Source: Puniceibacterium confluentis (GTDB taxonomy: Bacteria > Pseudomonadota > Alphaproteobacteria > Rhodobacterales > Rhodobacteraceae). Taken from it: a DNA stretch of 64,000 bases. The stretch's first letter is position 1, and each line of letters starts with the position of its first letter. Shown piece by piece: positions 51,958-61,910 of the stretch. Made by a program: the position numbers and the translations under genes. Location of the stretch: the NCBI RefSeq assembly GCF_007923445.1, contig NZ_VOJI01000010.1:1-64000 (forward strand), written 5' to 3'. Under the pieces are notes generated by a model. That model saw nothing but the letters and a program-made list of their open reading frames with translations, searched no databases and had not been told where the DNA came from.

Positions 51958-52659
51958 TCAGCCCGGCAGCGACGCCTTGAGTTGCGGCATGCCGATGAGG
52001 TGCCGGTCGAGGATGCTCTGGGCGCGGTCTTCGTCATGATCCCTCAATGCCGCAACAAGCGCCCGGTGTTCGCGGACGATCACGTCATTCTGACCGATCC
52101 CGAGCTTCAGCGACATCATGGCGACCCGGGTCAGGTTGGCCTGCAAATTGTCAAACACCTGCACCAGAACGCTGTTGCCAGAGGCCGCGACAATCGCCTG
52201 GTGAAATCGCCTGTTGATCTCGACACTGGCCAGAAGGTCGTCATCGGGCAACGCGGTCTGCGCGTCACACAGCATGTTCAACTCGTCCGGAACCGGACGG
52301 CGGTCGCGGCAGATGCGCCTGACTGCGCGGCTTTCGATCATGTGGCGGACTTCGCAAAGATCCTCGAACTCGGCTGCGGACAGCAGTTTGACCATCGCGC
52401 CCCGTCGCGGATGCAATTCCAGATAGCCCTCGGCGGCAAGCCTGCTCAGGGCCTCGCGGACCGGCGAGCGGGACACCCCGGTCAGCTCACAGGCGATCGC
52501 CTCTTCGATAAAGCGGCCGGGGGCGAAGGTGCCGCTGAGTATGCCGGTGCGAATCCCGTCATAAGCACGTTCGCGCGCGGTCACCCCGGTTGCGGTGTCC
52601 GCAGCCGAGGCCGGTTGGGTCCCGCTGTCGTCGGGAATTTTCTTGTCATGTCTATACAT
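51958..52659 (-). CDS. GntR-family regulator (FCD type), divergent from hyuAB
   Basis: 233 residues. After a polar N-terminal tail, the winged helix reads AYDGIRTGILSGTFAPGRFIEEAIACELTGVSRSPVREALSRLAAEGYLEL. The FCD domain includes FEDLCEVRHMIESRAVRRI, INRRFHQAIVAASGN and VREHRALVAALRDHDEDRAQ. The start at 52659 is the first ATG; a later start would shorten only the unstructured tail. It faces the HyuA/HyuB/ABC operon across 116 bp and is its likely repressor. Confidence 0.9.
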   Translation of the reverse strand: MYRHDKKIPDDSGTQPASAADTATGVTARERAYDGIRTGILSGTFAPGRFIEEAIACELTGVSRSPVREALSRLAAEGYLELHPRRGAMVKLLSAAEFEDLCEVRHMIESRAVRRICRDRRPVPDELNMLCDAQTALPDDDLLASVEINRRFHQAIVAASGNSVLVQVFDNLQANLTRVAMMSLKLGIGQNDVIVREHRALVAALRDHDEDRAQSILDRHLIGMPQLKASLPG

Positions 52660-52736
52660 TCATCACCTCGCCGGGAAATCGACACCGCACATAGCCCCGA
52701 GATAGCTTTCTTCTGGACAGACGCGACGTATTCTTC

Positions 52737-52746
52737 TTGTATACTT
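52737..52746. promoter_or_regulatory. TTGTATACTT motif before hyuA, candidate -10/operator
   Basis: GTATAC, a palindrome typical of FCD-type GntR sites, is embedded in TTGTATACTT about 30 bp before the hyuA ATG and contains a TATACT hexamer. A related ATGTATAGAC lies at the start of the divergent GntR gene (minus strand, 52660-52651). No well-spaced -35 could be fixed. Confidence 0.4.
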
Positions 52747-52775
52747 CAGGAACACACGAAAGAGGCAACCGGGAA

Positions 52776-54875
52776 ATGATGGACGGATCGCAGAAAATCG
52801 GAGGGGACGGCGTCTGGCGGGTCGGAGTCGATTCCGGCGGCACATTCACCGACGTCTGCATGTTCAACCAGAACACGGGCCGGATCGCCGTCTGGAAAGT
52901 CTCTTCGACCCCGGACGATCCGTCCCGCGGCATCGCACAGGGCGTCGAGGAAGGCATGGACGCCTGCGGCGCCGACAATGCGGCCGCGGCCATCTCGTAT
53001 CTGGGGCACGGCACGACCGTCGCGACAAACGCCCTGATCACCCAGCGTGGTGCACGGGTGGGGCTGCTCACCACGGAAGGTTTCCGCGACCTGCTGGAAA
53101 TCGGCCGCCAGAAACGGCCGGACCTCTATGACCTCTTCGCCAGCAAGCCACCGACCCTGGTACCGCGCGCCCTGCGGTTCGAACTTCCCGAACGCATTCT
53201 TCAGGATGGCGAAATTGCCCGACCGCTGGACGAGGACGCCGTCCGCTCCGCAGCCCGCGCCCTGAAAGCGGCCGGGGTCGAGGCGGTCGCAATCTGTTTC
53301 CTCTATGCCTTTGTCAATCCGGTGCACGAACAGCAGGCGCGGCGCATCGTCGAACAGGAACTGCCCGACGCCTTTATCTGTGCCAGCCATGAAATTGCGC
53401 CGGAGTTCCGCGAATTCGAGCGGCTTTCGACGGCGACGGTCAACGCCTATCTGGGTCCGATCATGCACCGGTATATCAGCCGTCTGACGCCGCGACTGCA
53501 GGACCTCGGCCTGCCGGTGCCTCCGCATCTGACCCAGTCGAACGGCGGTGTCGTACGGTTCGAGGTGGCGGCGCAGACCCCGGTGAGGGCCGTGCTCTCG
53601 GGGCCGTCCACCGGTGTGGTTGCCGCCCAGGCCATCGGCGCACAGGCCGGATACCCAGATATCATCACCTTTGACATGGGCGGCACCTCGTCCGACGTGG
53701 CGCTGATGGCGCAGGGCCGTACAGCGCAGGTGAACGAAGCCACCGTGCACGGCTACCCGATCAAGGCGCCGATGCTGGACATCCATACCGTCGGCGCCGG
53801 TGGCGGCTCGATCGCCTCGATCGATTCCGGCGGCCTGCTCAAGGTCGGACCGGAAAGCGCCGGCGCCGATCCCGGGCCGGTCTGCTACGGGCGCGGTGCG
53901 AGCGAACCCACCGTGACCGACGCCAACATCGTGTTGCAGGTGCTGAACCCCACGCACCTTCTGGACGGGCGGATGGAGGTCCGGCGCGATCTGGCCGTCG
54001 CGGCGATCAGCGCCATGGCCGAACGTCTGGGCATGGACGTGATGGACACGGCGCAGGGCATCATCTCGGTGGTGACCGCCAACATGGCCAAGGCGATCCG
54101 GGTGATCTCGGTCCAGCGGGGGCATGACCCGCGCGGCTACGCGCTGATGGCCTTTGGCGGCGCCGGGCCGCTGCACGCCGTGCGGCTGGCGCAGGAATTG
54201 GGGATGGCGCGGGTGATCATCCCGCGCAACCCCGGCATCCTCTGTGCGATGGGACTGCTGTTGACGGACCTGCGCGCTGATTTTTCGACCACAAGGCTGA
54301 TCCCGCTGCAGGACAGCGAACTCTCCGCGATCAGCGATGCGGTCGCGCATGTCGGCGCCGAAGCGGCGAAATGGTTCGAAAGCGAGGGGCTTCCCGAGGA
54401 TCAGCGGCGCAGCAACCGCAGGGTCGATTTGCGGTACGAAGGGCAGAACTACGAACTGTCGATCGCCGTGCCCGACGGCGCGATCACCGCCGACACGATT
54501 GTCAGGCTCAAGCAGGGCTTTGCCGCCGCGCACGAGCGCATGTACGGCTTCGCGGTGCCCGAGGAACGCATCCTGTGCGTGACCTTCCGCGCCGAGGCGC
54601 TGGGGCTGGTGCAAAAGGCCGAGCTGCCTGTGCGGCCGCTGGGGGGCGCCGATGCGTCGGGCGCCGTCGCCGGCAGCCGCGCGGTCTGGTTTCCCGAAAC
54701 CCGTGCCTTCACCGACAGCACGCTGTACGCCCGCGACCGCCTTGCGCCGGGCATGGTGTTTGCCGGCCCGGCGATCGTCGAGCAGATGGACACCACAACC
54801 CTTGTGCCCCCGGGCGTGACCGTCCGCGTGGACGAGATCGACAACCTCGTGCTGGAGCTTTCCGATGTCAGATAA
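52776..54875 (+). CDS. hyuA: Hydantoinase/oxoprolinase-family subunit A (HyuA)
   Basis: 699 residues from the ATG at 52776 (a second ATG follows at once at 52779). The N-terminal actin-like phosphate motif VGVDSGGTFTDVCMFN, TKEGFRDLLEIGRQ-like LLTTEGFRDLLEIGRQKRPDLYD, the central SNGGVVRFEVAAQTPVRAVLSGPSTGVVAAQAIG and FDMGGTSSDVAL, and AGGGSIASIDSGGLLKVGPESAGADPGPVCYGRG are standard. With HyuB it forms an ATP-dependent amidohydrolase opening a cyclic amide such as N-methylhydantoin, 5-oxoproline or a related lactam. The substrate is not readable. Its stop overlaps the hyuB start by 11 bp. Confidence 0.92.
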   Translation: MMDGSQKIGGDGVWRVGVDSGGTFTDVCMFNQNTGRIAVWKVSSTPDDPSRGIAQGVEEGMDACGADNAAAAISYLGHGTTVATNALITQRGARVGLLTTEGFRDLLEIGRQKRPDLYDLFASKPPTLVPRALRFELPERILQDGEIARPLDEDAVRSAARALKAAGVEAVAICFLYAFVNPVHEQQARRIVEQELPDAFICASHEIAPEFREFERLSTATVNAYLGPIMHRYISRLTPRLQDLGLPVPPHLTQSNGGVVRFEVAAQTPVRAVLSGPSTGVVAAQAIGAQAGYPDIITFDMGGTSSDVALMAQGRTAQVNEATVHGYPIKAPMLDIHTVGAGGGSIASIDSGGLLKVGPESAGADPGPVCYGRGASEPTVTDANIVLQVLNPTHLLDGRMEVRRDLAVAAISAMAERLGMDVMDTAQGIISVVTANMAKAIRVISVQRGHDPRGYALMAFGGAGPLHAVRLAQELGMARVIIPRNPGILCAMGLLLTDLRADFSTTRLIPLQDSELSAISDAVAHVGAEAAKWFESEGLPEDQRRSNRRVDLRYEGQNYELSIAVPDGAITADTIVRLKQGFAAAHERMYGFAVPEERILCVTFRAEALGLVQKAELPVRPLGGADASGAVAGSRAVWFPETRAFTDSTLYARDRLAPGMVFAGPAIVEQMDTTTLVPPGVTVRVDEIDNLVLELSDVR

Positions 54876-56466
54876 CGCCACACCCGCGCTGGACCCGATC
54901 ACGGTCGAAGTCATCGGCGCCGCCCTCTCCTCCATCGTCGAGGAAACCGGAGAGGCCCTGGTGCGGGCCTCGTATTCCACCAACATCAAGGAACGCCGCG
55001 ACTGCTCGACCGCGCTGTTCGACCGCCAGGGACGCACGCTGTGCCAGGCCGAACATATCCCGGTGCATCTGGGCAGTTTTCTGGATTTCATCCCGATGCT
55101 GCTGGCCGATCACGATCCCGCCGACATGCGTCCCGGCGACGTGTTCATCGGCAATGACGCCTATCGCGGCGGCGGCACCCACCTGCCCGACATCGTGCTG
55201 GCCGAGCCGATCTTCATTGAGGGCGCGCTGGTCGCCTGGACGGTCAACCTGGCGCACCACTCGGATTTCGTCGACCGCGCCCATGCCCATATCTATCAGG
55301 AAGGCCTGAGGATTCCGCCGATCCGGCTGTACCGCGAAGGGGTGCTGCAAAAGGACGTGCAGGAGCTCATCCTGCTCAACTGCCAGGTGCCGCGCGAACG
55401 ACTGTCCGACCTGCGCGCGCAGATGGCGGCGAACCGTGTCGGTGTGCAACGGTTTCAGGAACTCTGCGCCCGCCACGGGCTGGACACCGTGCTCGCTTCG
55501 GGCGAGGCGTTGCTGGAATATGCCGAACGCAAGATGCGGGCCGGGATCGCGGCGCTGCCGGATGGGTGCTGGCGCTTTGACGATGTCTTTGACACGCTGG
55601 ATTTTGACGAAACCATTCCATTGTCGGTCACGGTGACGATTTCGGGCAGTGACATCACGCTGGCCTTCGACGCACCGCCGCAGGTGCGCTCGGGCATCAA
55701 CATGACCCGCACGGCGCTGCTGGCCACGGTCTATTACATCGTGAAATCCGTGGTCGATCCAACCGTGCTGCCCAATGCCGGGCTGGCCCGTCCGATCACC
55801 GTCACGGCACCACAGGGCTCGATCCTGAGCTGTGTGCATCCAGCGGCGGTCAACGGCCGGGTGCAGACCTGCCAGCGGGTCGCCGACCTGATCCTGGGTG
55901 CCATCGCGCAGGCCGTGCCCGAACGGGTGTCGGCCTGCACCAATTCGACCTGCACCGTGGCGCTGTTCTCCGGCACCCGGCAAAGCGGCCCGGACAAGGG
56001 CACCTATTGGGTCTACCTTGAAACCATAGGCGGCGGCGGCGGCGCGCGCCCCGACGCCGACGGGCTGGACGGAATCCACGTACACGCCACAAACACATCC
56101 AACTTGCCGGTCGAGGCTCTTGAGGTGGAATATCCGCTGATCCTCGAGCGTTATGAACTGGTCGACGGCTCGGCCGGCACGGGCAGGCACCGGGGCGGCA
56201 TGGGCCTGCGCCGGGTCTACCGTGCGACCGAGGATTGCATGGTCCGCGTCGACATCTCGCGCAACCTCTCCCGCTCCTGGGGTCTTCAGGGCGGCGGGCC
56301 GGGCGGGCACGGTGGCTATGTCACCGGTGCCGAAACTCCGGCATTCGACCGCGGCCAGGGCGTGCTGCGCGCCGGAGAATGGCTCGAGGTCATCACCCCC
56401 GGCGGTGGCGGCTACGGCCTGGCCGCCGCCGATGAAACCTATGCCGACATGGTGGCCGCAGAATAG
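54865..56466 (+). CDS. hyuB: Hydantoinase/oxoprolinase-family subunit B (HyuB)
   Basis: 533 residues. The start DPITVEVIGAALSSIVEETGEALVRASYSTNIKERRDCSTALFD, then LCQAEHIPVHLGSFLDFIP, RPGDVFIGNDAYRGGGTHLPDIVLAEPIF and the C-terminal GLRRVYRA...GLQGGGPGGHGGYV and GEWLEVITPGGGGYG are typical. It supplies the metal-dependent hydrolase half of the HyuAB complex. Translation is coupled to hyuA. Confidence 0.93.
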   Translation: MSDNATPALDPITVEVIGAALSSIVEETGEALVRASYSTNIKERRDCSTALFDRQGRTLCQAEHIPVHLGSFLDFIPMLLADHDPADMRPGDVFIGNDAYRGGGTHLPDIVLAEPIFIEGALVAWTVNLAHHSDFVDRAHAHIYQEGLRIPPIRLYREGVLQKDVQELILLNCQVPRERLSDLRAQMAANRVGVQRFQELCARHGLDTVLASGEALLEYAERKMRAGIAALPDGCWRFDDVFDTLDFDETIPLSVTVTISGSDITLAFDAPPQVRSGINMTRTALLATVYYIVKSVVDPTVLPNAGLARPITVTAPQGSILSCVHPAAVNGRVQTCQRVADLILGAIAQAVPERVSACTNSTCTVALFSGTRQSGPDKGTYWVYLETIGGGGGARPDADGLDGIHVHATNTSNLPVEALEVEYPLILERYELVDGSAGTGRHRGGMGLRRVYRATEDCMVRVDISRNLSRSWGLQGGGPGGHGGYVTGAETPAFDRGQGVLRAGEWLEVITPGGGGYGLAAADETYADMVAAE

Positions 56467-56536
56467 AGGCAGACACCCACGACAACCGCACCCAAGGGCC
56501 GGCAAGAGCCCACACCCCAACAAGGAGACCAGAACG

Positions 56537-58069
56537 ATGACAACACGTTTGAACCGCCGCGGATTTCTCGCCTCGACCGGCGCGCTGGCCGGAGGCCTTG
56601 CCTTTCTCGGCCCGCGCGACCTGCTGGCCCAGGAGGGCGGCACCCTGCGCTTTGCCCTGTCGACATATCCGCCCAGCTTTGACGTCTGGGCGTCCAGCGG
56701 CACCGCCGCCGGCACCATCAAGCTGCTGATGCACCGGGGCCTGCTGAGCTATGCGCCCGATGGCACCATGCGGGGCGAGCTCGCGGAAAGCTGGGAGGTG
56801 GACGATGCCGGCGCCTGGACGTTCAAACTGCGCGATGCCACCTGGCACGACGGATCGCCGGTCACCGCCGCGGACATCGCCTGGAACGTGACCGAGGCGC
56901 AGAAACCCGACTCGGCGGCGCATTTTCAGGGCCAGCTTGCGACCATCACCGCCGTCGAAACACCGGACGACAAGACAGTGCGCATGATCACCAAGGAGCC
57001 GCTGGCGGTGCTGCCGGGCTGGTTCGCGGATTTCAACATGCCGATGATCAAGAAGGGCGAACCGCGCGACACCATGGTGGGCTCCGGCCCCTTCACGCTC
57101 GAGGAGTCGGATCGCGGTGTATCGCTCAGCCTCAAGGCCTGGGATGGCTATTACAAGGAAGGTCTGCCCAGACTCGCCGGGATCGAGGCCATCGTCTACG
57201 CCGACGAAAACCTGCGCGTCGCAGCTCTTGAGGCCGGCGACGTCGACCTGATCGAATATGTGCCCTGGCAGTCCATGACCAAGATCGAGGACAACGCCGA
57301 GCTGACCCTGCAGACCACCAACGGTCCGTTCATGTATCTGACCTTCAACGGCTCGCGCCCGCCGTTCGACAACCCGGTTGTCCGCCGTGCCGTGGCCCAT
57401 GCGATCAAGCGCGAGGACATCGCCGCAGCGGCGTTTTACGACCGCGGCGGCGCGCTGGAACACCTGCCGATCCCGGAAGGTTCGGAATTCTACAACCCCG
57501 AGTTCAAGGACGCCTGGAACTACGACCCCGACAAGGCCAAGGCCCTGCTGGCCGAAGCCGGGTATCCCGACGGCTTTGACTGCGTGATGCTGTCGACGGC
57601 GCAATACGGCATGCACCAGTCCACCGCCGAGGTCTGTCAGGCCTATCTGTCGATGGTCGGCATCAATGTGCAGCTGGACCTGCCGGAATGGTCGACCCGG
57701 GTGCAAAAGGGCAACGAGGGCACCTATGATCTGGCCGTGATGGGCACCGCCGCGTCCAACAACGACCCCGACGGGCTGAGCAACGTTCTGGACGGCTCGC
57801 TGCCGCCCAGCTTTGTGCGCAGCTTTGATCTGGAAACTCCGGAAATCAGTGCGCTGTTCGCCAAGGGCCGCGCCACCTTTGACCCGGACGCGCGCCGGGC
57901 GATCTACAAGGAGATGGAGCAGATTGCCATCGACACCACGCCGCTGGTCGGTCTGGCGTGGCGCTCGCAGGGCTATGCAATGAAATCCGGTGTCACCGGG
58001 TTCACCAGCATGCCGGGACAGCTGATCTTTTATTCCGGCCTGACGCTGGAAGAGACGATGTTCGGCTAA
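56537..58069 (+). CDS. ABC transporter substrate-binding protein, family 5, Tat-exported
   Basis: 510 residues from the ATG at 56537 after AAGGAGACC. The N-terminus LNRRGFLASTGALAGGLAFLG with twin arginines indicates Tat export, unlike the Sec-type paralogue at 7923. Family-5 motifs include LMHRGLLSYAPDGTMRGELAESWEVDDAGAWTFKLRDATWHDGSPVTAADIAW, GSGPFTLEESDRGVSLSLKAWDGYYK and FDNPVVRRAVAHAIKREDI. It probably binds the cyclic amide or peptide processed by HyuAB. Confidence 0.92.
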   Translation: MTTRLNRRGFLASTGALAGGLAFLGPRDLLAQEGGTLRFALSTYPPSFDVWASSGTAAGTIKLLMHRGLLSYAPDGTMRGELAESWEVDDAGAWTFKLRDATWHDGSPVTAADIAWNVTEAQKPDSAAHFQGQLATITAVETPDDKTVRMITKEPLAVLPGWFADFNMPMIKKGEPRDTMVGSGPFTLEESDRGVSLSLKAWDGYYKEGLPRLAGIEAIVYADENLRVAALEAGDVDLIEYVPWQSMTKIEDNAELTLQTTNGPFMYLTFNGSRPPFDNPVVRRAVAHAIKREDIAAAAFYDRGGALEHLPIPEGSEFYNPEFKDAWNYDPDKAKALLAEAGYPDGFDCVMLSTAQYGMHQSTAEVCQAYLSMVGINVQLDLPEWSTRVQKGNEGTYDLAVMGTAASNNDPDGLSNVLDGSLPPSFVRSFDLETPEISALFAKGRATFDPDARRAIYKEMEQIAIDTTPLVGLAWRSQGYAMKSGVTGFTSMPGQLIFYSGLTLEETMFG

Positions 58070-58078
58070 AGCGCACAG

Positions 58079-59038
58079 ATGCTCAGATACATCGCCTACC
58101 GGAGCCTGGTGGCCCTGTTCCTTGTCTGGATCGTGGTCACCGCCGTTTTCCTGCTGCTGCACATGATCCCCGGCGATCCGGCGGAATTGTTGCTCAGCCA
58201 GGGATCCATCGCGGCGGACCCTGCCGCAGTGGCCGCCCTGCGCGAGAAGATGGGACTCAACGCACCACTCTGGCAGCAGTATCTGTCGCATCTGGCCGGT
58301 GTCCTGACCGGCGATCTCGGCGCGTCGTTTCGCGACGGCGCGCCGGTGGTGGAGCAGATCGCCCTGCGCCTGCCCCGCACACTGGAAGTGATTTTCGCCG
58401 CCGCCCTGATCGCCACCACGCTTGGCGTGCCGATGGGCACTTTTGCCGCCATCCGCGCCGATGGAAAATGGGACGGGGCGATATCGCTGCTGTCCTCGGC
58501 GGCGCTGTCGACACCGGTTTTCGTGGTCGGCTCGGTGGTGATCCTGATCTTTGCCCAGCAGCTGCGCATCCTGCCGGCGGGTGGCTTTGTGCCCTTTTCC
58601 GAGGACCCGGTGCAGCACCTCAAGCTGCTGATGCTGCCGGCCGGGACGGTCGCGCTCAGCCTCTGGGCGGTGATCACCCGGATGAGCCGCGCCACGGTGC
58701 TCGAGGTGTTGCAGCGCGACCACGTGCGCACCGCCCGCGCCAAGGGCCTGAGCCACCGCCGCATTCTGCGCCGCCATGTGGTGCGCAACGCGCTGATCCC
58801 GGTGCTGACCGTGCTGGGGCTGGAAATGGGCACACTGATCGGCGGCACGGTTCTGGTCGAATTCGTGTTCAACTGGCCGGGCCTGTCGGGCTATCTGGTC
58901 GCCGCCGTGGATGCACGCGACTACCCCGAGGTGGTCGGCATCGTCATGACGATCTCGATCCTCTTCGTCTTTCTCAACCTGCTGGTCGATGTGGTCAACG
59001 CCGCGCTCGACCCGCGCATCTCGCTGGTGCAGTCATGA
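58079..59038 (+). CDS. ABC transporter permease, DppB type (second system)
   Basis: 319 residues. MLRYIAYRSLVALFLVWIVVTAVFLLLHMIPGDPAELLL opens the first membrane region. The EAA loop is LQRDHVRTARAKGLSHRRILRRHVVRNALIPVLTVLGLEMG. The end DVVNAALDPRISL is characteristic. It starts 9 bp after the binding-protein stop and overlaps the next gene by 4 bp. Confidence 0.93.
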   Translation: MLRYIAYRSLVALFLVWIVVTAVFLLLHMIPGDPAELLLSQGSIAADPAAVAALREKMGLNAPLWQQYLSHLAGVLTGDLGASFRDGAPVVEQIALRLPRTLEVIFAAALIATTLGVPMGTFAAIRADGKWDGAISLLSSAALSTPVFVVGSVVILIFAQQLRILPAGGFVPFSEDPVQHLKLLMLPAGTVALSLWAVITRMSRATVLEVLQRDHVRTARAKGLSHRRILRRHVVRNALIPVLTVLGLEMGTLIGGTVLVEFVFNWPGLSGYLVAAVDARDYPEVVGIVMTISILFVFLNLLVDVVNAALDPRISLVQS

Positions 59039-60909
59039 ACCGTGCGGTGCGCAAGCTGATCGTGCCCGGCAGCATCGTCGCCACCATCGTGCTGCTGGTG
59101 CTGCTGGCGCCGGTGCTGCCGCTGGCGGATGTGCGCGGCATGGACATCCCGCACCGCTTTGCGCCGCCCTCGGGGGCGCATTGGCTGGGACAGGACGAAT
59201 TCGGCCGCGACGTGCTGGCCCGGCTGATCTGGGGCGGCCGCGCCTCGCTGTTCATCGCCGTCGGCTCGGCGCTGGCGGCGGCGGTGATCGGCACCACCCT
59301 TGGCCTGCTGGGCGGCTATTTCCGCGGCGCGGTGGAAATCGTGACAGTGCGTGCCTCCGAGATCGTCCTCTGTCTGCCGCCGCTGCTGCTGGCATTGCTG
59401 GTGGTGACCATTCTCGGCGCCGGCACCTGGCCGCTGATCCTGGCGCTGACCATCCTTTACACGCCGAACTATGCCCGGGTGATCTATGCCGCAACGCTGC
59501 AGGTGCGGTCGCTGGACTTTGTCACCGCGCAGCGCGCCATGGGCACCCATCCCTTGCTGATCCTGTGGCGCACCATCCTGCCCAACGTGATGCCGCCGCT
59601 GCTGGTGCAGATGTCGCTGGTGGTGGCCTCGGCCATGGTGATCGAAAGCGGGCTCAGCTTTCTGGGTCTCGGAGTGGTGCCACCGACCCCGTCCTGGGGG
59701 CTGATGATCCGCGCCGCCCGGGGCGCGATGGAACTGGCGCCGATGCTGCTGGTCTGGCCGTCTCTGGCGCTGGCGGGCACGATCCTGACCTTCAACCTGC
59801 TGTGCGACCGGTTGCAGTCGGTGCTGGACCCGCGCGCCACCACGGCCGGCGGCGCGCTCTGGCTGCGCAACCCGCGCCCGCGCACCCGCCGGGCCGCAAC
59901 ACCGGTGCCCAGGCAGGAGCAGGCACCGGCGCCCCTGCTGGACATTCGCGGGCTTGCGATTTCCGTCGATGGCGGACGCCAGTCGATGGGCCTTGTCGAG
60001 AACGTCAGCCTGTCGCTGCAACCCGGCGAAACACTGGCGCTGGTCGGCGAATCCGGGTCGGGCAAGACCCTGACCGGACTGGCCATGACCGGGCTGCTGC
60101 CGGACAGCCTGTCGATCACCGGCGGCACGGCTGACTTTGCGCCCCGGGATGGCGCCCCGATCGACCTGTGCCAGTTGGACGAACAGGGGTTTCGCGCCCT
60201 GCGCGGCAACGAAATCTCGATGGTGTTTCAGGATGCCTCGGCGGCGCTGAACCCGGTGCTGCGCATCGGCGACCAGGTGGCCGAGGCGATCCGCGCGCAC
60301 CACAGCCCGTCGGACGCGGACTGTGACGCGGCGGTTGTCGATCTGCTGCGCCATGTCGGCATCCCGGATCCGGAACGCAGAATGCGGGCCTATCCACACG
60401 AGTTGTCCGGCGGTCAGCGGCAACGTGCGATGATCGCCGTGGCCATCGCCAACAACCCCCGCCTGCTGATCGCGGACGAACCGACCACGGCTCTGGATCC
60501 GACCATCCAGGCGCAGATCCTGCAACTGTTCCGTAAGCTCAAGGACGACACTCCCGAGATGGGCATGATTTTTGTCACCCACGACCTGGCCGTCGTGGCC
60601 GAGATCGCGGACCGGGTGACGGTCATGTATGCCGGTCAGGTGGTCGAGGACGGACCGGTGTCCGAAGTATTTGCCCGGCCCCGCCACCCCTACACCGCGG
60701 CGCTGATCGCCTCGGTGCCCGAAGGCGGTGCCGAACGTCTGGTGGCCATCCCCGGAACCGTGCCGACGCCCAACGCCATGCCGCCCGGCTGCCGTTTTGC
60801 ACCGCGCTGCGGCCATGCCCGGCCGGAATGTACCCTGGCGCCCCCGCCGGTGGACACCCCTGCGCCGGGCCGCCGCAGCCGCTGTATCCGCTGGAAAGAG
60901 GTCACCTGA
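59035..60909 (+). CDS. DppC-type permease fused to a DppD-type ATPase
   Basis: 624 residues from the ATG at 59035, a natural permease-ATPase fusion. The permease part (about 1-275) has [27 protein letters not shown] and the EAA loop [28 protein letters not shown] basic, proline-rich linker (about 280-300, [17 protein letters not shown]) follows. The ATPase then has Walker A from G338 (GESGSGKT), signature LSGGQRQRA, Walker [13 protein letters not shown] and H-loop VTHDLA, and ends with the cysteine-rich oligopeptide domain. Fusions of this kind occur in several lineages; here it replaces the two separate genes seen in the 7.9-13.4 kb system. It overlaps the next ATPase gene by one base (TGATG). 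Confidence 0.92.
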   Translation: MNRAVRKLIVPGSIVATIVLLVLLAPVLPLADVRGMDIPHRFAPPSGAHWLGQDEFGRDVLARLIWGGRASLFIAVGSALAAAVIGTTLGLLGGYFRGAVEIVTVRASEIVLCLPPLLLALLVVTILGAGTWPLILALTILYTPNYARVIYAATLQVRSLDFVTAQRAMGTHPLLILWRTILPNVMPPLLVQMSLVVASAMVIESGLSFLGLGVVPPTPSWGLMIRAARGAMELAPMLLVWPSLALAGTILTFNLLCDRLQSVLDPRATTAGGALWLRNPRPRTRRAATPVPRQEQAPAPLLDIRGLAISVDGGRQSMGLVENVSLSLQPGETLALVGESGSGKTLTGLAMTGLLPDSLSITGGTADFAPRDGAPIDLCQLDEQGFRALRGNEISMVFQDASAALNPVLRIGDQVAEAIRAHHSPSDADCDAAVVDLLRHVGIPDPERRMRAYPHELSGGQRQRAMIAVAIANNPRLLIADEPTTALDPTIQAQILQLFRKLKDDTPEMGMIFVTHDLAVVAEIADRVTVMYAGQVVEDGPVSEVFARPRHPYTAALIASVPEGGAERLVAIPGTVPTPNAMPPGCRFAPRCGHARPECTLAPPPVDTPAPGRRSRCIRWKEVT

Positions 60910-61910
60910 TGTTTGACACATCACCCCCGCCGCTGATCGAGGCTGTCGGCCTCGGGCGCAACTTCGAGACCCGTCATGGCCTTTTTGGCCAGCGGCGCGA
61001 TGTCTGGGCGGTGCGCGACGTCTCGCTCAGCCTGGCCAGGGGCGAGACGGTGGGCATCGTCGGTGAATCCGGCTGCGGCAAGTCCACTTTGGGCCGGATG
61101 ATGCTGGGCCTGGAGGCCCCGACAACCGGAACTGTCCGTTTTGACGGGCGCGACCTGTCCGACTACAGCGGCGCCGCGCGGCGCAAGCTCGCCCGCCGGA
61201 TGCAGATGGTGTTTCAGGATCCCTTCGGCTCGCTGGACCCGCGCCGCAGCGTCGGGGCGCAGATTGCCGACGGTTTGAAGACCCACAGCATCGTGCCGCC
61301 CGAAGCCGTTCAGGCCGAAGTCACCCGGCTGATCGAACAGGTCGACCTGCCCGCCGCCGCCGCGCAGCGCCGCCCGCATGAATTTTCCGGCGGTCAGCGG
61401 CAGCGCATCGCGGTGGCCCGTGCGCTCGCCACCCGCCCGGACTTCATCGTGGCCGATGAACCGGTCTCGGCACTGGATGTGTCGATTCAGGCGCAGGTGG
61501 TGAACCTGCTGATGGATCTGCGCCGCGATCTCGACCTCGCAATGCTGTTCATCAGCCACGATCTGCACGTGGTGCGTCACCTCTGCACCCGCATCGCGGT
61601 GATGTACCTGGGTCGGATTGTCGAAGAAGGCCCGGCCGATCAGGTTTTTGGCACGCCGGCGCATCCCTATACCCGCGCCCTGCTGGCCGCGACCCCGTCG
61701 CTGCACCCACGCCAGCAGGCTGCCGCCGACCGCATCCTGCCCGGAGAGCTGCCCAGCCCCGCCAATCCGCCCTCGGGCTGCCCGTTCCGCACCCGCTGCC
61801 CGATCGCCGAAGACGCCTGCGCCGCGTCAGTTCCGGCGTATCGCGACATGGCGCCGGGCTGGCGCAGCGCCTGCATCAAACCCGGGCCGGCCGCAGGAGG
61901 CCCGCGATGA
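60909..61910 (+). CDS. ABC transporter ATP-binding protein, DppF type (second system)
   Basis: 333 residues from the ATG at 60909. Walker A GESGCGKST, Q-loop VFQDPFGSLDPR, signature FSGGQRQRI, Walker B IVADEPVSALD and H-loop FISHDL are present. The C-terminal region CPFRTRCPIAEDAC...SACI completes the oligopeptide type. It forms the ATPase pair with the fused subunit. Confidence 0.93.
   Translation: MFDTSPPPLIEAVGLGRNFETRHGLFGQRRDVWAVRDVSLSLARGETVGIVGESGCGKSTLGRMMLGLEAPTTGTVRFDGRDLSDYSGAARRKLARRMQMVFQDPFGSLDPRRSVGAQIADGLKTHSIVPPEAVQAEVTRLIEQVDLPAAAAQRRPHEFSGGQRQRIAVARALATRPDFIVADEPVSALDVSIQAQVVNLLMDLRRDLDLAMLFISHDLHVVRHLCTRIAVMYLGRIVEEGPADQVFGTPAHPYTRALLAATPSLHPRQQAAADRILPGELPSPANPPSGCPFRTRCPIAEDACAASVPAYRDMAPGWRSACIKPGPAAGGPR

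Noticed and set aside
54868-60924. Several 600-800-codon minus-strand frames opposite hyuB and the second ABC operon
   Set aside because: All are antisense to genes with clear catalytic motifs and tight operon overlaps.
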